DNA from: Chondrilla cf. caribensis
Lineage: Eukaryota; Porifera; Demospongiae; Chondrillida; Chondrillidae
Assembly: GCA_964020155.1 (NCBI GenBank)
Contig: OZ026569.1
Span: 2,224,971-2,288,970 of the forward strand
DNA: 64,000 nucleotides
Direction of reading: 5' to 3'
Positions 24,801 through 32,619 of this stretch are shown piece after piece. Made by a program: the position numbers and the translations under genes. The notes below the pieces were generated by a model. That model was not told the origin of the DNA. It ran no database searches and saw only the letters and a list, made by a program, of their open reading frames with translations. Each line of letters starts with the position of its first letter. The stretch's first letter is position 1.

Positions 24801-25715
24801 AAACGTCATCTTCAGAAAAAAGCATCTTAAAATCATCTTAAGATTTGGCAGCCCCATTGGTCAACGCCAACGAGGCTGACATATCTTACCTGCATTCTTT
24901 AATTCATTTGCATTGATCACTATTATACTTTTAGTCTTGCTTATGTACACAGAACATGATAAAAGAATACTATGGGCTTGTACAATTTTGTATCCAACAT
25001 GATTCATATTAATTAGAAACATACTTTTGTTATTCCAACGGTATCAATATGAAAGGTTCAGTACAATATAATTTTTGGACTATATTCAGTCTCTGCTTGT
25101 CCATTTGCTCATGAACTGCTATGAGCATCCTCAATGGTTTATGGAGAGTGTGGAATTTTAGGGTTAGGGTTGGCATTGTAATTTAGATGTCAAGCCAAAT
25201 GAACCATCTTTCACATGCTATTTTGAAATGCAAGATGCAATCTTTTCAATTAGGTGAGTGTGTACATATGTCATTGTACTCCATCTCTGAATTATTGCTT
25301 GTAGGTCATGTACAATTATTGATAAATGACAATCAAATAACATAATTAAAGCAATAATCTTAAGCAAGGCAAAGTAAGGTATGTGCTAATCTAACAGCTA
25401 CATATTACATTATATTATACATAATATTATTTAATGCAATTTCTGAATAAATCACAATCACAATTTACATAATAGAAAATCTTAATGCCATAGATTTGCA
25501 GATTTCACAAGCAACTGTATATGTGAATATCCATAAGACAAAAATATTTTCTACTACATGAACCAGCTATATGCATGGATTTGTCTTTCACAGAAAGGCA
25601 AATTTAATTCCTGATACTGATCTCAAATTGACACATAAAAATAGTCGAATTTTCTAATCAGGAAAAATAGCTAACCTTCTTCTTGAGGTTCATTTATTTT
25701 GTCTTTCCTTTTTTT
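966..25715 (-). CDS. gene A: multi-exon coiled-coil protein, C-terminal domain shared with gene B
   Basis: Minus-strand exons from 5' to 3', all with GT donor and AG acceptor: 25715-25676, 21189-21123, 17405-17349, 16349-16287, 13122-13060, 12774-12712, 12357-12280, 11990-11940, 10307-10254, 9442-9389, 9323-9258, 8918-8862, 8288-8241, 6354-6298, 6204-6151, 6088-6032, 5490-5443, 5381-5349, 4986-4954, 4429-4391, 4099-4004, 3931-3893, 2754-2586, 1112-966. They join to 511 codons without a frame break. Most exons are 33-96 nt and symmetric phase 2. The N-terminal exon is Lys-rich (KKRKDK). The middle is charged heptad-like coiled coil (for example EIKHLQEKIHEEQ). The last two large exons form a helical region with RLGLQVLFCEIFM at the exon end, matching gene B. 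Function is unknown; a scaffold or oligomerising role is inference. The end is uncertain: reading on past 966 meets a stop at 941-939. The 5' end probably lies further upstream, near 32.5-33.0 kb. Confidence 0.7.
1513..2227. mobile_element. MITE-like element with short TIRs and 6-bp TSD
   Basis: The ends are inverted repeats, CATAGTTGCCAAC at 1513 and GTTGGCAACTATG ending at 2227. They are flanked by the direct duplication GGTTTA at 1507-1512 and 2228-2233. No transposase is visible. A related right end lies at 58685-58787. It sits in an intron of gene A. Confidence 0.7.
2755..3892. other. gene A intron, nothing recognised
   Basis: AT-rich intron between two gene A exons. Short ORFs here have no domain and no splice-consistent boundaries. 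Confidence 0.4.
5690..5935 (+). repeat. dispersed repeat, copy 1
   Basis: It begins CAAGTGATTCGAGTT and runs through a GGGGCTGCCGACCC-type block and a GAATTCTAGC block. Related copies lie at about 16600-16795 (reversed), 20521-20690 and 59142-59375. The class is unknown. Confidence 0.65.
6026..6553 (-). repeat. recent tandem duplication of a two-exon unit of gene A
   Basis: Two near-identical copies with a period of about 265 bp (6026-6289 and 6292-6553). Each contains a 57-nt exon (SHLKKQIEELQEKWEHEK type) and a 54-nt exon (HESEIKHLQEKIHEEQ type) with their introns. In the right-hand copy the 54-nt exon (6468-6415) has lost its acceptor: the AG complement CT at 6203-6206 in the left copy reads AT at 6469-6470. 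That exon copy is probably skipped, and skipping keeps the frame. Confidence 0.85.
6746..7548 (+). mobile_element. Tigger/pogo-like DNA transposon, internally deleted
   Basis: The terminal inverted repeats start CAGTGGAACCCACTTAACAC at 6746 and end with the near-complement ...AATGGGTTCCACTG at 7548, flanked by TA on both sides (6744-6745, 7549-7550). Inside are frame-broken remnants of a CENP-B-type N-terminal domain: KSLSIKEPMDILKAV near 6960, STLSTIIKD near 7075 and SSFEPGRKQL near 7130. The DDE catalytic region is missing. This is a non-autonomous relic in an intron of gene A. Confidence 0.8.
9791..9842. repeat. (AAT)n microsatellite
   Basis: An AAC/AAT trinucleotide run. It produces poly-Asn on one strand and poly-Leu on the other; neither is taken as coding. 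Confidence 0.95.
10815..10870 (-). mobile_element. tRNA-derived SINE fragment
   Basis: Read on the minus strand, it has a tRNA-like B box (GGGTTTGAGTCC) followed by CAGCTCCCAGTTTTT and a pyrimidine tail. The same arrangement occurs at 59440-59525, so this is a repeat family. No A box is evident in this copy. Confidence 0.5.
11525..11903 (-). CDS. possible exon of a small membrane protein, unidentified
   Basis: An open minus-strand stretch of about 125 codons without an ATG start. A CTACAG acceptor at its 5' edge suggests it is a terminal exon. It has a polar N-terminal part, then two hydrophobic segments separated by a short charged loop (LIILVVICSILTLGLNIVLG, then VTVLLTIMYCIFC), ending before a stop at 11525. 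It lies between two gene A exons on the same strand, but its phase does not fit splicing to either. It could be a separate nested gene, an alternative terminal exon or a relic. I do not recognise a family. Confidence 0.25.
12640..13290 (-). repeat. tandem duplication (348-bp period) carrying one gene A exon
   Basis: Two direct copies, about 12640-12930 and 12985-13290, each contain a 63-nt exon: CLTLESEKRALETQLQACQN at 12774-12712 and CSTLESEKSALTTQMQAYHN at 13122-13060. Flanking intron motifs such as TACTGGCAGGAACATTCTCT are conserved in both. This copy is more diverged than the one at 6 kb. Both exons keep splice sites and phase. Confidence 0.85.
13284..13705 (+). repeat. left arm of a long inverted repeat around the NHL ORF
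   Basis: This ~420-bp segment matches the reverse complement of 15312-15728. Landmarks shared by both arms are the ATGCGGTTACC block, the GAAACGTGGTTTCGTT block and the CCCCTTTTCTCAGATCCT block. The arms have diverged by substitutions and small indels. Confidence 0.75.
14081..14659 (+). CDS. NHL-repeat protein (TRIM-NHL-like C-terminal part)
   Basis: An intronless ORF of about 192 aa from the ATG at 14081 (the frame is open from 14057), with four NHL-type beta-propeller blades. Typical cores are YGITISPDGHIYVCGRAND, LCFASDGFLYITDCDYRRI, a degenerate third (HLIVSSFLSNKVMIY) and GVSVDSDGLIYIADYGNHRI. NHL propellers bind protein or RNA and usually form the C-terminus of TRIM E3 ligases. No RING, B-box or coiled coil precedes it, and a full propeller needs about six blades, so this is a truncated or minimal version. 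It lies on the opposite strand within an intron of gene A, between long inverted arms. It may be a retrocopy, a captured fragment or a small functional gene; no frame-disrupting mutation is seen. Confidence 0.7.
   Translation: MDSVKFTIQGRHVGTIDRGSTTFEPYGITISPDGHIYVCGRANDCVCVFDINGKFLFSFDSWFECFDLPRLPKGDEYFDLPGDLCFASDGFLYITDCDYRRICVYGKDGKFIRKFTTSCTPTCIDASDCGHLIVSSFLSNKVMIYTTGGDLVHVFGERGSGLGQLDGPTGVSVDSDGLIYIADYGNHRIQVF
15312..15728 (-). repeat. right arm of the inverted repeat around the NHL ORF
   Basis: Reverse-complement partner of 13284-13705. A further direct piece of the arm's inner end (CTTTTCTCAGATCCTACCAC) recurs at 15920-15955, so the element is composite. Confidence 0.75.
16071..16117 (-). 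CDS. candidate alternative first exon of gene A
   Basis: It begins with ATG in a good context (GGCATGGC), encodes MANEDLRRQLQLLEN and ends at a consensus donor (gtgagt) in the phase 2 used by gene A. The neighbouring regular exon (16349-16287, MPMDNADVALREEN) is similar, which suggests duplication. Entering this exon by splicing from the exon upstream would give an in-frame TAA. It therefore works only as a first exon from an internal promoter, or it is a dead exon. Confidence 0.4.
16600..16795 (-). repeat. dispersed repeat, copy 2 (reversed)
   Basis: Its reverse complement matches the element at 5690, including the TTGGGGCTGCCAACACCTGC and GAATTCTAGCCCAGTTTCTA blocks. Confidence 0.6.
17406..21122. 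other. long gene A intron, mostly unidentified
   Basis: 3.7 kb of AT-rich intron. It contains a dispersed-repeat copy at 20521-20690 and a pogo-like terminus (ACAGTACACCTTTAATTATC near 17649) without a visible partner end. ORFs of 60-85 codons here show no domain or splice support. Confidence 0.4.
20521..20690 (+). repeat. dispersed repeat, copy 3
   Basis: Matches the 5690 family through AGTAATTCAATTGTAAAACA, the GAGGCTGCTGCTCCCTGCAC block and the TTTCTAGCCCAAATTC block. Confidence 0.55.
22108..24082 (+). mobile_element. Tigger-like (pogo superfamily) DNA transposon, apparently complete
   Basis: The left end, CAGTCAAACTCGATTAGTAC at 22108, pairs with the right end, whose complement is CAGTCAAACTCTGATAGTAC, ending at 24082. 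TA flanks both sides (22106-22107, 24083-24084). Subterminal copies of a TAGTACGTAC-type motif repeat several times near both ends, as expected for transposase binding sites. The only gene is one uninterrupted transposase. It sits in a gene A intron in opposite orientation. The TIRs differ at only a few positions, suggesting recent insertion. Confidence 0.93.
22310..23836 (+). CDS. Tigger-like transposase (CENP-B HTH / DDE_1)
   Basis: 508-aa intact ORF. The better start is probably the fourth codon (22319, ATGG context). Order of parts: a CENP-B-type N-terminal helix-turn-helix at about residues 10-60 (SISLKEKFEIISKIQSG, LPKSTVNTIWKN); a second HTH (Tc5/CENP-B DNA-binding) at about 75-145, with GPLLLAKADALA and TGFIDRWKTRHGI; and the DDE_1 catalytic domain from about 170. 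The triad is visible as D174 (NLDETGLF), D278 (VIVDNCTAH) and D309 (LQPCDQGI), with the 30-residue last spacing typical of pogo/Tigger. The C-terminal ~120 residues are acidic. In this family the protein binds the TIRs and performs cut-and-paste transposition into TA in the nucleus. Length and motifs fit a complete family member, so it could be active. Domesticated relatives exist (CENP-B, JRK), but the intact TIRs argue for a mobile copy. Confidence 0.95.
   Translation: MTVMATAKKKSISLKEKFEIISKIQSGMKQTHISEQFSLPKSTVNTIWKNRETLKRQFESSEYSNDSKRFRPANHKDVDEALLQWFKQARNNGIPVNGPLLLAKADALAAALNDVSFKATTGFIDRWKTRHGITFKKICGEERSVSPQDTEKWLNITLPQLLGRFSPEDVYNLDETGLFYKLKPDKTLEFKGHKCSGGKKSKERLTVLVGASMVGEKLPLLVIGKAKSPRCFKGVRNLPLEYTANRNAWMTGDIFEDYLKKWNSKLHKAHRSVLVIVDNCTAHPPCLSLSNIVLKFLPPNTTSKLQPCDQGIIQSLKVHYRYQLLQKLLLAMDNVDDIKISVLDAMQWLQYAWDQVTPTTIQNCFHHVGFRADSSAPIEDDNSEPDISGVLDELKENGMNIDCEGDEFAAIDSTVITTGELSDQDIAASIQETTQELGDAEDQLDDDDPVLVPTYSEYKTAVDVVKRFVTCMSSNPQDMVAVQTLEHLLFTMKREQQQTTLDSFLQTN
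24083..25675. other. gene A intron, nothing coding recognised
   Basis: AT-rich DNA downstream of the Tigger insertion. It includes a minimal AGGGTTAGGGTT telomere-like motif near 25160 and fragments resembling the dispersed repeat near 24845. No exon could be supported. Confidence 0.4.
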
Positions 25716-25924
25716 CTGAAACAAGAAGATACTACCATAATAATATTATGCTTTTATCTATTGTCGGAATCTTGACACATAACTATAGACAGCATATTAA
25801 TAATTCTAATATGTCAGTGATGGACATACTATTTTAATATGAATTCAAATGAAATACCAGCAACGGAATAGAATGCAATGAAACCACAGTCAGTGTTGAG
25901 ACCAAGCCAGTCATATACTGTATA

Positions 25925-26210
25925 TAGGGATAACCAGCAAAAAAGGGAGAGAACAAGGTAGGGATGAGGGGAATGAGAAGACCGTCGGAGTCAGCAGCAT
26001 GTCAGAATGAGAAGATTGTCGGAATGTAACCATCCCTATATCAACAGCTGCAGACAGAATACTGTGTATTGCACAAGCAATAACTGCTGTTGATATAGGG
26101 ATTGTTATATTCCGACAGTCTTCTCATTCCGACATGCTGCTCACTCCAACGGTCTTCTCATTCTGCTCATCCCTACCTTGTTCTTTCTGTTTTTTTGCTT
26201 GTTATCCCTA
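25925..26210. mobile_element. foldback MITE (long imperfect hairpin)
   Basis: The two ~120-bp halves are inverted copies: TAGGGATAACCAGCAAAAAA at 25925 against ...TTTTGCTTGTTATCCCTA ending at 26210, with AATGAGAAGACCGTCGGAGT paired internally. TA at both ends could be the target duplication. The ORF across the right arm is spurious. Confidence 0.8.
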
Positions 26211-26696
26211 CATCCTTTATCATTTTTAAATGTTTCCATTATGCTTGTTTGTATCCTTTTTTGTCACAGGCATGTGATGTAAATGTGTATAATTTAAAAA
26301 AAATGAAAAATAAAAAATCGCCCCCTTGGGGATTCAAACCAACCAAAAAACCTGTCATATTCTCAGTGCACTATCGTGATTCATCATTATGAAGTAAGGG
26401 AATATTCTTAATTGAGCAAGAGGGCAGATTACTACGAGGCAGTCGCCGTATAGTGCTGGAAATGCTGCAGTCACCATATGTAGTACAATGGTATCAAAAG
26501 TAGGAAAGGGCACTCCGCGCTATTACATTAAAATCGTTGGTTTGAAAATTAGCTCCATAGCTCCAACCAAAACTTTGGTAGCTGTGGATAAAAATTTGAC
26601 AAGAAGTCAGAAAATTTGACCTTTGTTTTTTCGACCTTTCGCCAGTTCAGCTAGATCCCCTCCACTTGTTAGTAGTCTTCTTACTACTAAATTAGC

Positions 26697-26843
26697 TGTC
26701 AAGGACTACATGTTTGCCATATGTGCTTGAGTTGTGTCATAGGTTATTAAGTATATCCGTTATTTATGTATTAGTCTTTTTGATTTCCTGTATTCTGAAG
26801 AGTTTTGTTGAAGAAGTGAGACGATTTTCGGCGACCCGTTACA
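26697..26843 (+). repeat. 5' LTR
   Basis: 147 bp, TGT...ACA. It differs from the 3' LTR by one 16-bp indel and about one substitution. Confidence 0.93.
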
Positions 26844-26902
26844 TTTGGTGAAAGCGGTGGGATTATTTGTTCGTTCCTTCGTTTTGGTTGAAATTTAGGA
26901 AG

Positions 26903-27780
26903 ATGTCGGATTCTCGTTCTTCGTCACCCAGCAACGGCGAGTTGGCTTCGACTCTAGTGGAATTACTTCGCCAACAACAGAAGCAATCGGAGGCGCAACA
27001 AGCCATACTTATGGGCATGTTAGAGCAGCAGAAACAGAACTTTGAAGAGCATAAAGCAGAAATCACATCTCTATTAGGACGTCCCCTTGTAAACGCCGAC
27101 CGGAAGACTAAGGTCCTGCCACCCTTATTACAAAAGCTTCAGCCGTCCGACGATATAGAACAGTTCCTAGCAGTCTTCGAGCGTGTGGCCCGCCAACAAG
27201 AATGGCCTAACGAGACGTGGTCGACCCAATCGGCAGCTCTTCTCACAGGAAAAGCTAGGGACGCATACATCGCCCTGCCATTCGAGGATACGAAGGATTT
27301 CGATAACGTGAAAATCGCCATCTTGAAACGTTACGAGATCAACGAGGAAACTCATCGCCGGAAGTTCCGCGCCGACCGGAAGCGCGATAACGAAATGCAC
27401 CGAGAATTTATGGATCGCTTGAGAGATCGTTTCCAGCGATGGATCAAAAGTCAGCAAATGCCAGTCGAGGACCTCATTGTTTTGGAGCAGTTTTACCAGT
27501 CCCTTCCCAACAACTTGGCGGTATGGCTCTGAGATCGCAAACCGGATTGACTTCAAGGGGCAGCCGACCTGGCGGATGACTATCTTCTCTCGAGGGCACA
27601 TATTCAGGTAAAGAAGGACCATAGCGACAGTGGAAATACAAAACCCAACAAGGAAGCGTCAGGAGAGAGGAAGTGTTTTGTGTGCCAGCAACCAGGACAT
27701 CTAGCCAGAGATTGTCCCCAACGACACGCAAGGGAAAAAGGCCAGTAAGGGACCCCAGGGTACACGTGGAAAAGAGGTCA
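26903..27780 (+). pseudogene. gag: gag of the Ty3/gypsy element
   Basis: The ATG at 26903 starts a 210-codon open frame: a coiled-coil N-terminus (Gln/Glu-rich, about residues 20-50) followed by a capsid-like region (FERVARQQEWPNETWSTQSA, LTGKARDAYIALP). The frame stops at 27530-27532 (TGA) and 27548-27550 (TGA), but the same frame then encodes a CCHC zinc knuckle, CFVCQQPGHLARDC, near 27674. A second knuckle, CYNCHHKGHVSSMC, near 27783 is one base out of that frame, in the pol frame. Gag coats and packages element RNA. The first stop is consistent with CGA to TGA change. The frame change between the knuckles may be a natural frameshift site or a mutation. Confidence 0.88.
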
Positions 27781-27782
27781 CA

Positions 27783-30700
27783 TGCTACAACTGCCACCAT
27801 AAGGGGCACGTGTCCTCCATGTGCCCAAATAATGCAATGTTCTGTACCAGCAAACCAGATAACAAGGAGAGTGGGTTAATGCAGGCCGGGACGGTGGAAG
27901 GGCAACAGGTCAGCAAGGTCCTGCTCGACACAGGGTGTTCAAGGACAATGGTGCGACGAGAACTTGTCCCTCCAGAGAAGCTGCTGGAAGGTGAAGCAGT
28001 AACGATTCGGTGTGCACACGGAGATATGGTCCTCTACCCACTTGCTAAGATTGGAATGGAGGTTAACGGCCACCGCCTGGATATGGAAGTGGCTGTATCG
28101 AATACCTTGCCGGTAGACGTATTATTGGGAACCGATGCTCCGGAATTGCCAGTTTTGCTAGGTAAATTACCTAGGGCACAGGTACCTCAAGTGGCTATGG
28201 TAGTAGTCACCCGTTCAAAGGCATTGCAATTGCAAAAGGAGGAAATCCGATCGCAAGAGTGTGAACGTGAATGTGGAGTAAGACCCCATTCTCTGGAAAA
28301 GCCAAACAAGACTCTGGAGGAAGTGGACTCACAGCCGGACATCATTGCGGAAGATAGCGACGAGTAAGAGTTGGCATTCCGTGAGTTTTCTGATGAGTTG
28401 TTCTCCCCTGCAGGTTGTTCCAAAACTCAGCTCAGTAGACGCCAGAAGAGGGCAGCCAGACTGAGATTTGCTCAAGCGAGGGAGCACCCACGACATACCC
28501 TAGACCTAGATGCCAGTGATTTGAAAAAGATGCAGGAGGATGATGAGTCCCTGAAACAAGCATGGGAAGCAGCCCGTGGGAAGCCAAATAGTGCAGTAGG
28601 TCCAGGATTTTTCATTAAGGATGGTCTACTGCTTCGGAAATCAGGCAAGTTGGACCAATTTGAGCAAGTAGTGGTACCGTTATCCTGTCGACAGGATATC
28701 CTACATCTCGCACATGAAGTACCACTAGCGGGCCATTTGGGAAAGAATAAGACAGCGAAGAGGATCTTGAATAGATTTTATTGGCCTACACTCTTTCGAG
28801 ATGTTAGGGATTACTGCAGAAGCTGTCCAAATTGCCAGAAAGCCAGTCGCCGAAAAGAAGCTAGGGCTCCGTTAATCTCTTTACCGATAATGTCAGTACC
28901 TTTCCAACGTATTGCTATGGATATCGTTGGGCCACTTCCAAAGAGCAGGAAGGGTAATCGGTATATCCTAGTTGTGTGCGATTATGCCACTAGGTACCCG
29001 GAAGCTGTTCCCCTACGAAGCATAGAGGCAGAGACCATTGCAGAAGAGTTGGTACTGCTATTCTCAAGAATAGACATTCCCCAGGAAATCCTGACCAATC
29101 AAGGAAGTAACTTCACCTCAAGACTACTCCAGGAGTTGTACAAGCTGCTACATGTACATCCTATATGAACCAGTCCATACCACCCCCAGACGGATGGTCT
29201 CGTTGAACGATTCAATCAGACTCTTAAAGCGATGTTGAGGAAGGCGGCTGTAGATGAAGGGAAGGATTGGGATAGGTTAGTACCATATCTATTATTTGCC
29301 TACCGTGAGGTACCTCAAGACTCCATGGGATTTTCCCCCTTTGAGCTTTTGTACGGCAGGTGTGTTCGTGGACCGTTGGACATACTGAAGGAGTCATGGG
29401 TGGCAAGTGAACGTGCAGATGAGAGTGTTGTATCCCACATTCTGGATATGCGAGAGAAACTGTCAAAGATGCAGGCCATTGTGCAAGATAATTTAAAGGG
29501 ATCACAGCAGCGGCAAAAGCGTTGGTATGACAAATCTGCACGCCACCGGGAGTTTCAGCAAGGAGATCAAGTGCTAGTGTTGTTACCAACATCCACGAAC
29601 AAGCTTCTAGCGCAGTGGCAGGGACCGTACAAGGTGAAGGACAGAGTGGGAAATATCAACTATCTCGTGGAAATGCATGATTGACGAAAGAAGCACCGGA
29701 TTTTCCATGTGAACATGCTGAAGAAATGGCATACACCAGCCATGGATGCTTACTTGGCCATGGAAGATAGCCCAGATGTTGATAACGAAGAAGACATGCC
29801 AGTATGGAATGAAAACGATAAACTGATGGAGGATAAGCCAACTACGGGAAGCCAATTAAATATGAAGCAACGACAAGAACTTGAAAAGCTATTGTACGAA
29901 TATCGGGAGGTAATGAAGAACAAACCAGGTAAAACCACAATTGTGGAACATGCAATTGACACTGGTCCAGCAACACCAGTGAGGCTACCACCATACAGGC
30001 TTCCACATGCATACAAAGATGCTGTCTACAAGGAAATTCAGGACATGCTACAAGCAGGAATGATCGAACCCTCCACTAGCTGTTGGGCATCGCCTATTGT
30101 ACCTGTCAGAAAGAAAGATGGTTCTATTAGGCTATGTGTGGACTACCGCAGGCTGAATTCAGTCTCCAAACATGATGCCTACCCGATGCCTCGAATTGAC
30201 GTTGTCGGCAGTGGGGTAGTGCGGCCAGAGTATGACAAAATCAGAGCTGTCCGTACATTTCAGGTTCCGAGGGCCAAAAAGGAGGTACGTACATTTCTCG
30301 GTATTACGGGTTATTATCGGAAGTTTATTCATGGCTATGCCATGACTGCAGCACCCCTTACAGACTTGACCAGGAAGTCATCACCTAACCTCATCATTTG
30401 GACAGAGGAATGTCAAGTGGCTTTCCAAAAGTTGAAGGACGCCCTTTGTACGGCACCTGTACTCCGGAGTCCCAACTTCGACCTACCCTTTATACTACAA
30501 ACAGATGCATCTGATAGAGGAGTAGCTGCTGTTTTGAGCCAGACTGAACAGGACGAAGAGCATCCCATTGCTTACTTCAGTAAGAAGTTGCTACCTCGGG
30601 AACAAAAATACTCCACCATAGAAAAAGAATGCCTCGCCATCAAGCTTGGGATGCAGGCTTTCAGGGTCTACTTGCTGGGTTGAGTATTTTCAGTGCAAAC

Positions 30701-30875
30701 AGATCACCGTGTGTTGGAATGGCTTAATCAGTTGAAGGATTCCAATTACCGCCTATCGAGATGGAGTCTGGCGCTACAACCCTTCCAGTTCCAAGTTATT
30801 CATCGTGCAGGCCAATCTAATGGCAACGCTGATGCATTATCGCGTATGGAATCCCATGAGTCAAACACGGTTTGA
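27783..30875 (+). pseudogene. pol: pol of the Ty3/gypsy element: PR, INT, RT (palm deleted), RNase H
   Basis: One reading frame interrupted by stops at 28365 (TAA), 29166, 29682 and 30681 (TGA). Protease: VLLDTGCSRTMV near 27920. Integrase: an H2C2 finger (CRSCPNCQKA near 28820), first catalytic Asp in MDIVGPLP near 28918, second site changed to Asn (ILTNQGSNF near 29090), Glu in DGLVERFNQ near 29205, then the tail WQGPYKVKDRVG. Reverse transcriptase follows: CWASPIVPVRKKDGSIRLC near 30080 is the fingers region. After YPMPRID the sequence jumps to VGSGVV and FLGITGYYRKF, so roughly 150 residues, including the palm and its YXDD motif, are missing at about 30202. RNase H: LQTDASDRGVAAVLSQ near 30500, and TDHRVLEWLNQL. 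It cannot encode active enzymes. Confidence 0.9.
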
Positions 30876-30894
30876 CTGGAGAAGGAGGGAGGGG

Positions 30895-31057
30895 TGTCAA
30901 GGACTACATGTTTGCCATATGTGCTTGAGTTGTGTCATAGGTTATTAAGTATATCCGTTATTTATGTATTAGTCTTTTTGATTTCCTGTATTCTGAAGTT
31001 TAATCATTCTGAAGAGTTTTGTTGAGGAAGTGAGACGATTTTCGGCGACCCGTTACA
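30895..31057 (+). repeat. 3' LTR
   Basis: 163 bp. It carries an extra 16 bp (TTTAATCATTCTGAAG) relative to the 5' LTR, which partly duplicates the adjacent ATTCTGAAG. Confidence 0.93.
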
Positions 31058-31166
31058 TTAGCCAAAAATGACTTTAAAATGCTGGCTTAATAACTGCCCA
31101 TAGGAGATATTTTTGTGAAACATTAATGTATGCGTGATATAGGCCGCCATGCTTTTTTCATGTCAT

Positions 31167-31204
31167 CCCATGTTATAGAGTGCTATTGCACTCTATAACA
31201 TGGG
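31167..31204. repeat. perfect 17-bp hairpin
   Basis: CCCATGTTATAGAGTGC and its exact complement, separated by TATT. Possibly a small foldback element or a structured RNA; no other support. Confidence 0.7.
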
Positions 31205-32517
31205 AACACTATTTCCCTTCCTATAGGAATTTCCATCTGGTGTCCTAATTGAAGGTATCCCCATGGCCACCATACTAGGCTCCATAACAACAACGGATTA
31301 TAGTACCACCTCACAATTGGAACTACATTGATTGGCCCTATATATTATGTGATCTCCAAATCAATAGTGAGACACAATCTACTGTAATTTCAAATTCTTA
31401 AAAATTAAAGTCTGAGAAGAGGTTGCTTAATTGTATAGTCCAAACTTTTCATAACAGCACTTTTTACAATGACAGCTAAATAATAATATATATTGCATGC
31501 ACAAATGTTTTTGGTAATTATTCATTGACCACAAGAGTTGCCATTCATCAGTACACCTCTCTGCCACCAAAACCAATATTCACTATGGTGTATGAGAAGG
31601 GTCTCATGGGGTGACCTTGTGTGAGCTGAGAAAAGATGCATGGACTGAACTTGCAGGAGGCAAAAAACTATGCACGGGCCAAGGTACGTATAGAGTAATG
31701 TCGGGTACTTTGGGACGGAGGTGATTATCACAATTGGGCATGGGAAATTTCCAGTGCAAGTACAATTAATTGTGCAGTGTGATATTTGAAATTTCTCTCA
31801 CTTGGTGTCATCACTATTGTGCACAAAATGTGTGGGTTTCAGCGAAAAGTAACAATTCTCCTGGATGTGCGTGGACATAATGGTCTGCCACTTTACACAT
31901 GTGCATGACAAAACATGCCAGGTTTCCAACATACTGAGGAGGCAGTTTCTGAACACATATTTGGTAGTTATCGGACACTGCTTAGAGCAAACATTAGGTA
32001 TGCTGTTACCAATTAGGTGAATGCATCATGTACACAAATTCATTTCTGCCTTCCCTGCAACTTCATAGTAGCCAATAGAGATTTCAATATATTATAGTAA
32101 AAGACAGGAATATAGTAGTCGAATAGTGTTGAAGTTCTTTGAACAAAATGCAGAAAAAATGGTGCATTGATTTCATCAAAAAATATAGCATGAGAATAAT
32201 ATTTAGAAATAAGCATACATTTATATAGTTACAAAAGCCAACCTAACCTATATTTCTACAAAACTTTAATACGTTGTCCAGAAATAGCCTCTGGGTCCAG
32301 TAATTGCCGCTTTGGGCGTCTATATTCATTGCCTCGTAACCCACGTCGAAGAGACGGATTACAATGGCTGAAACGTGGCCTTGTGAATAAAATCTGAACA
32401 TTCCCTTTGCCAGGCGTTTCTTCATCACTTTTAATTTATCTATGTATCTATCTTACCATCACTCCGTCCATCATCAATCATTATATTACACTACAAACTA
32501 TAATAGACCATACATAC
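31205..32517. other. intergenic or intronic, nothing recognised
   Basis: AT-rich DNA downstream of the retrotransposon. ORFs up to ~70 codons have no recognisable domain. Probably intron of gene A if its 5' exons lie at 32.5-33.0 kb. Confidence 0.35.
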
Positions 32518-32619
32518 GTCAGCCCGTGCGTCTTTCTCGGCTCGTGCAAGCTCGGCCCGTGCATCTTTCTCGGCTCGTGCATCTTTTCTCTCCGTGTGAC
32601 CCTTCTCGGCCACCAGAAT
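32518..32619 (-). CDS. candidate upstream exon of gene A with KDARAE repeats
   Basis: The minus strand is open for 34 codons reading ERKDARAEKDARAELARAEK and ends GCTGAC before a gtatgt donor, phase 0. That fits the phase-0 start of the exon at 25715. The six-residue charged repeat resembles a helical or coiled-coil segment and would join the Lys-rich KKRKDK exon. The upstream acceptor is uncertain; CCGAG or CGGAG could serve. Competing reading frames on both strands stay open here, so this is tentative. Confidence 0.35.

Larger units (their letters stand above)
26697..31057 (+). mobile_element. Ty3/gypsy LTR retrotransposon with integrase-before-RT order, defective
   Basis: LTRs at 26697-26843 and 30895-31057 start TGTCAAGG and end CCGTTACA, with the 5-bp target duplication TTAGC at 26692-26696 and 31058-31062. 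A purine tract (30881-30894) abuts the 3' LTR. The internal order is gag (two zinc knuckles), retropepsin, H2C2 zinc finger plus integrase core, GPY/F-type integrase tail, reverse transcriptase fingers, RNase H. That is a copia-like order in a gypsy-like element, as described for Gmr1-like elements. The reading frames contain several stops and most of the RT palm is deleted, so the copy is non-autonomous. The LTRs are nearly identical. Confidence 0.93.

Noticed and set aside
26310..26390. Possible tRNA-like element with a GGTTTGAATCC box on the minus strand
   Set aside because: No A box at the right distance and no clear acceptor stem; too weak to call.
26102..26392. 96-codon ORF
   Set aside because: Overlaps the right arm of the foldback element and low-complexity lysine codons.
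27139..29855. Minus-strand ORFs of 60-150 codons
   Set aside because: Shadows of the retrotransposon gag-pol coding strand.
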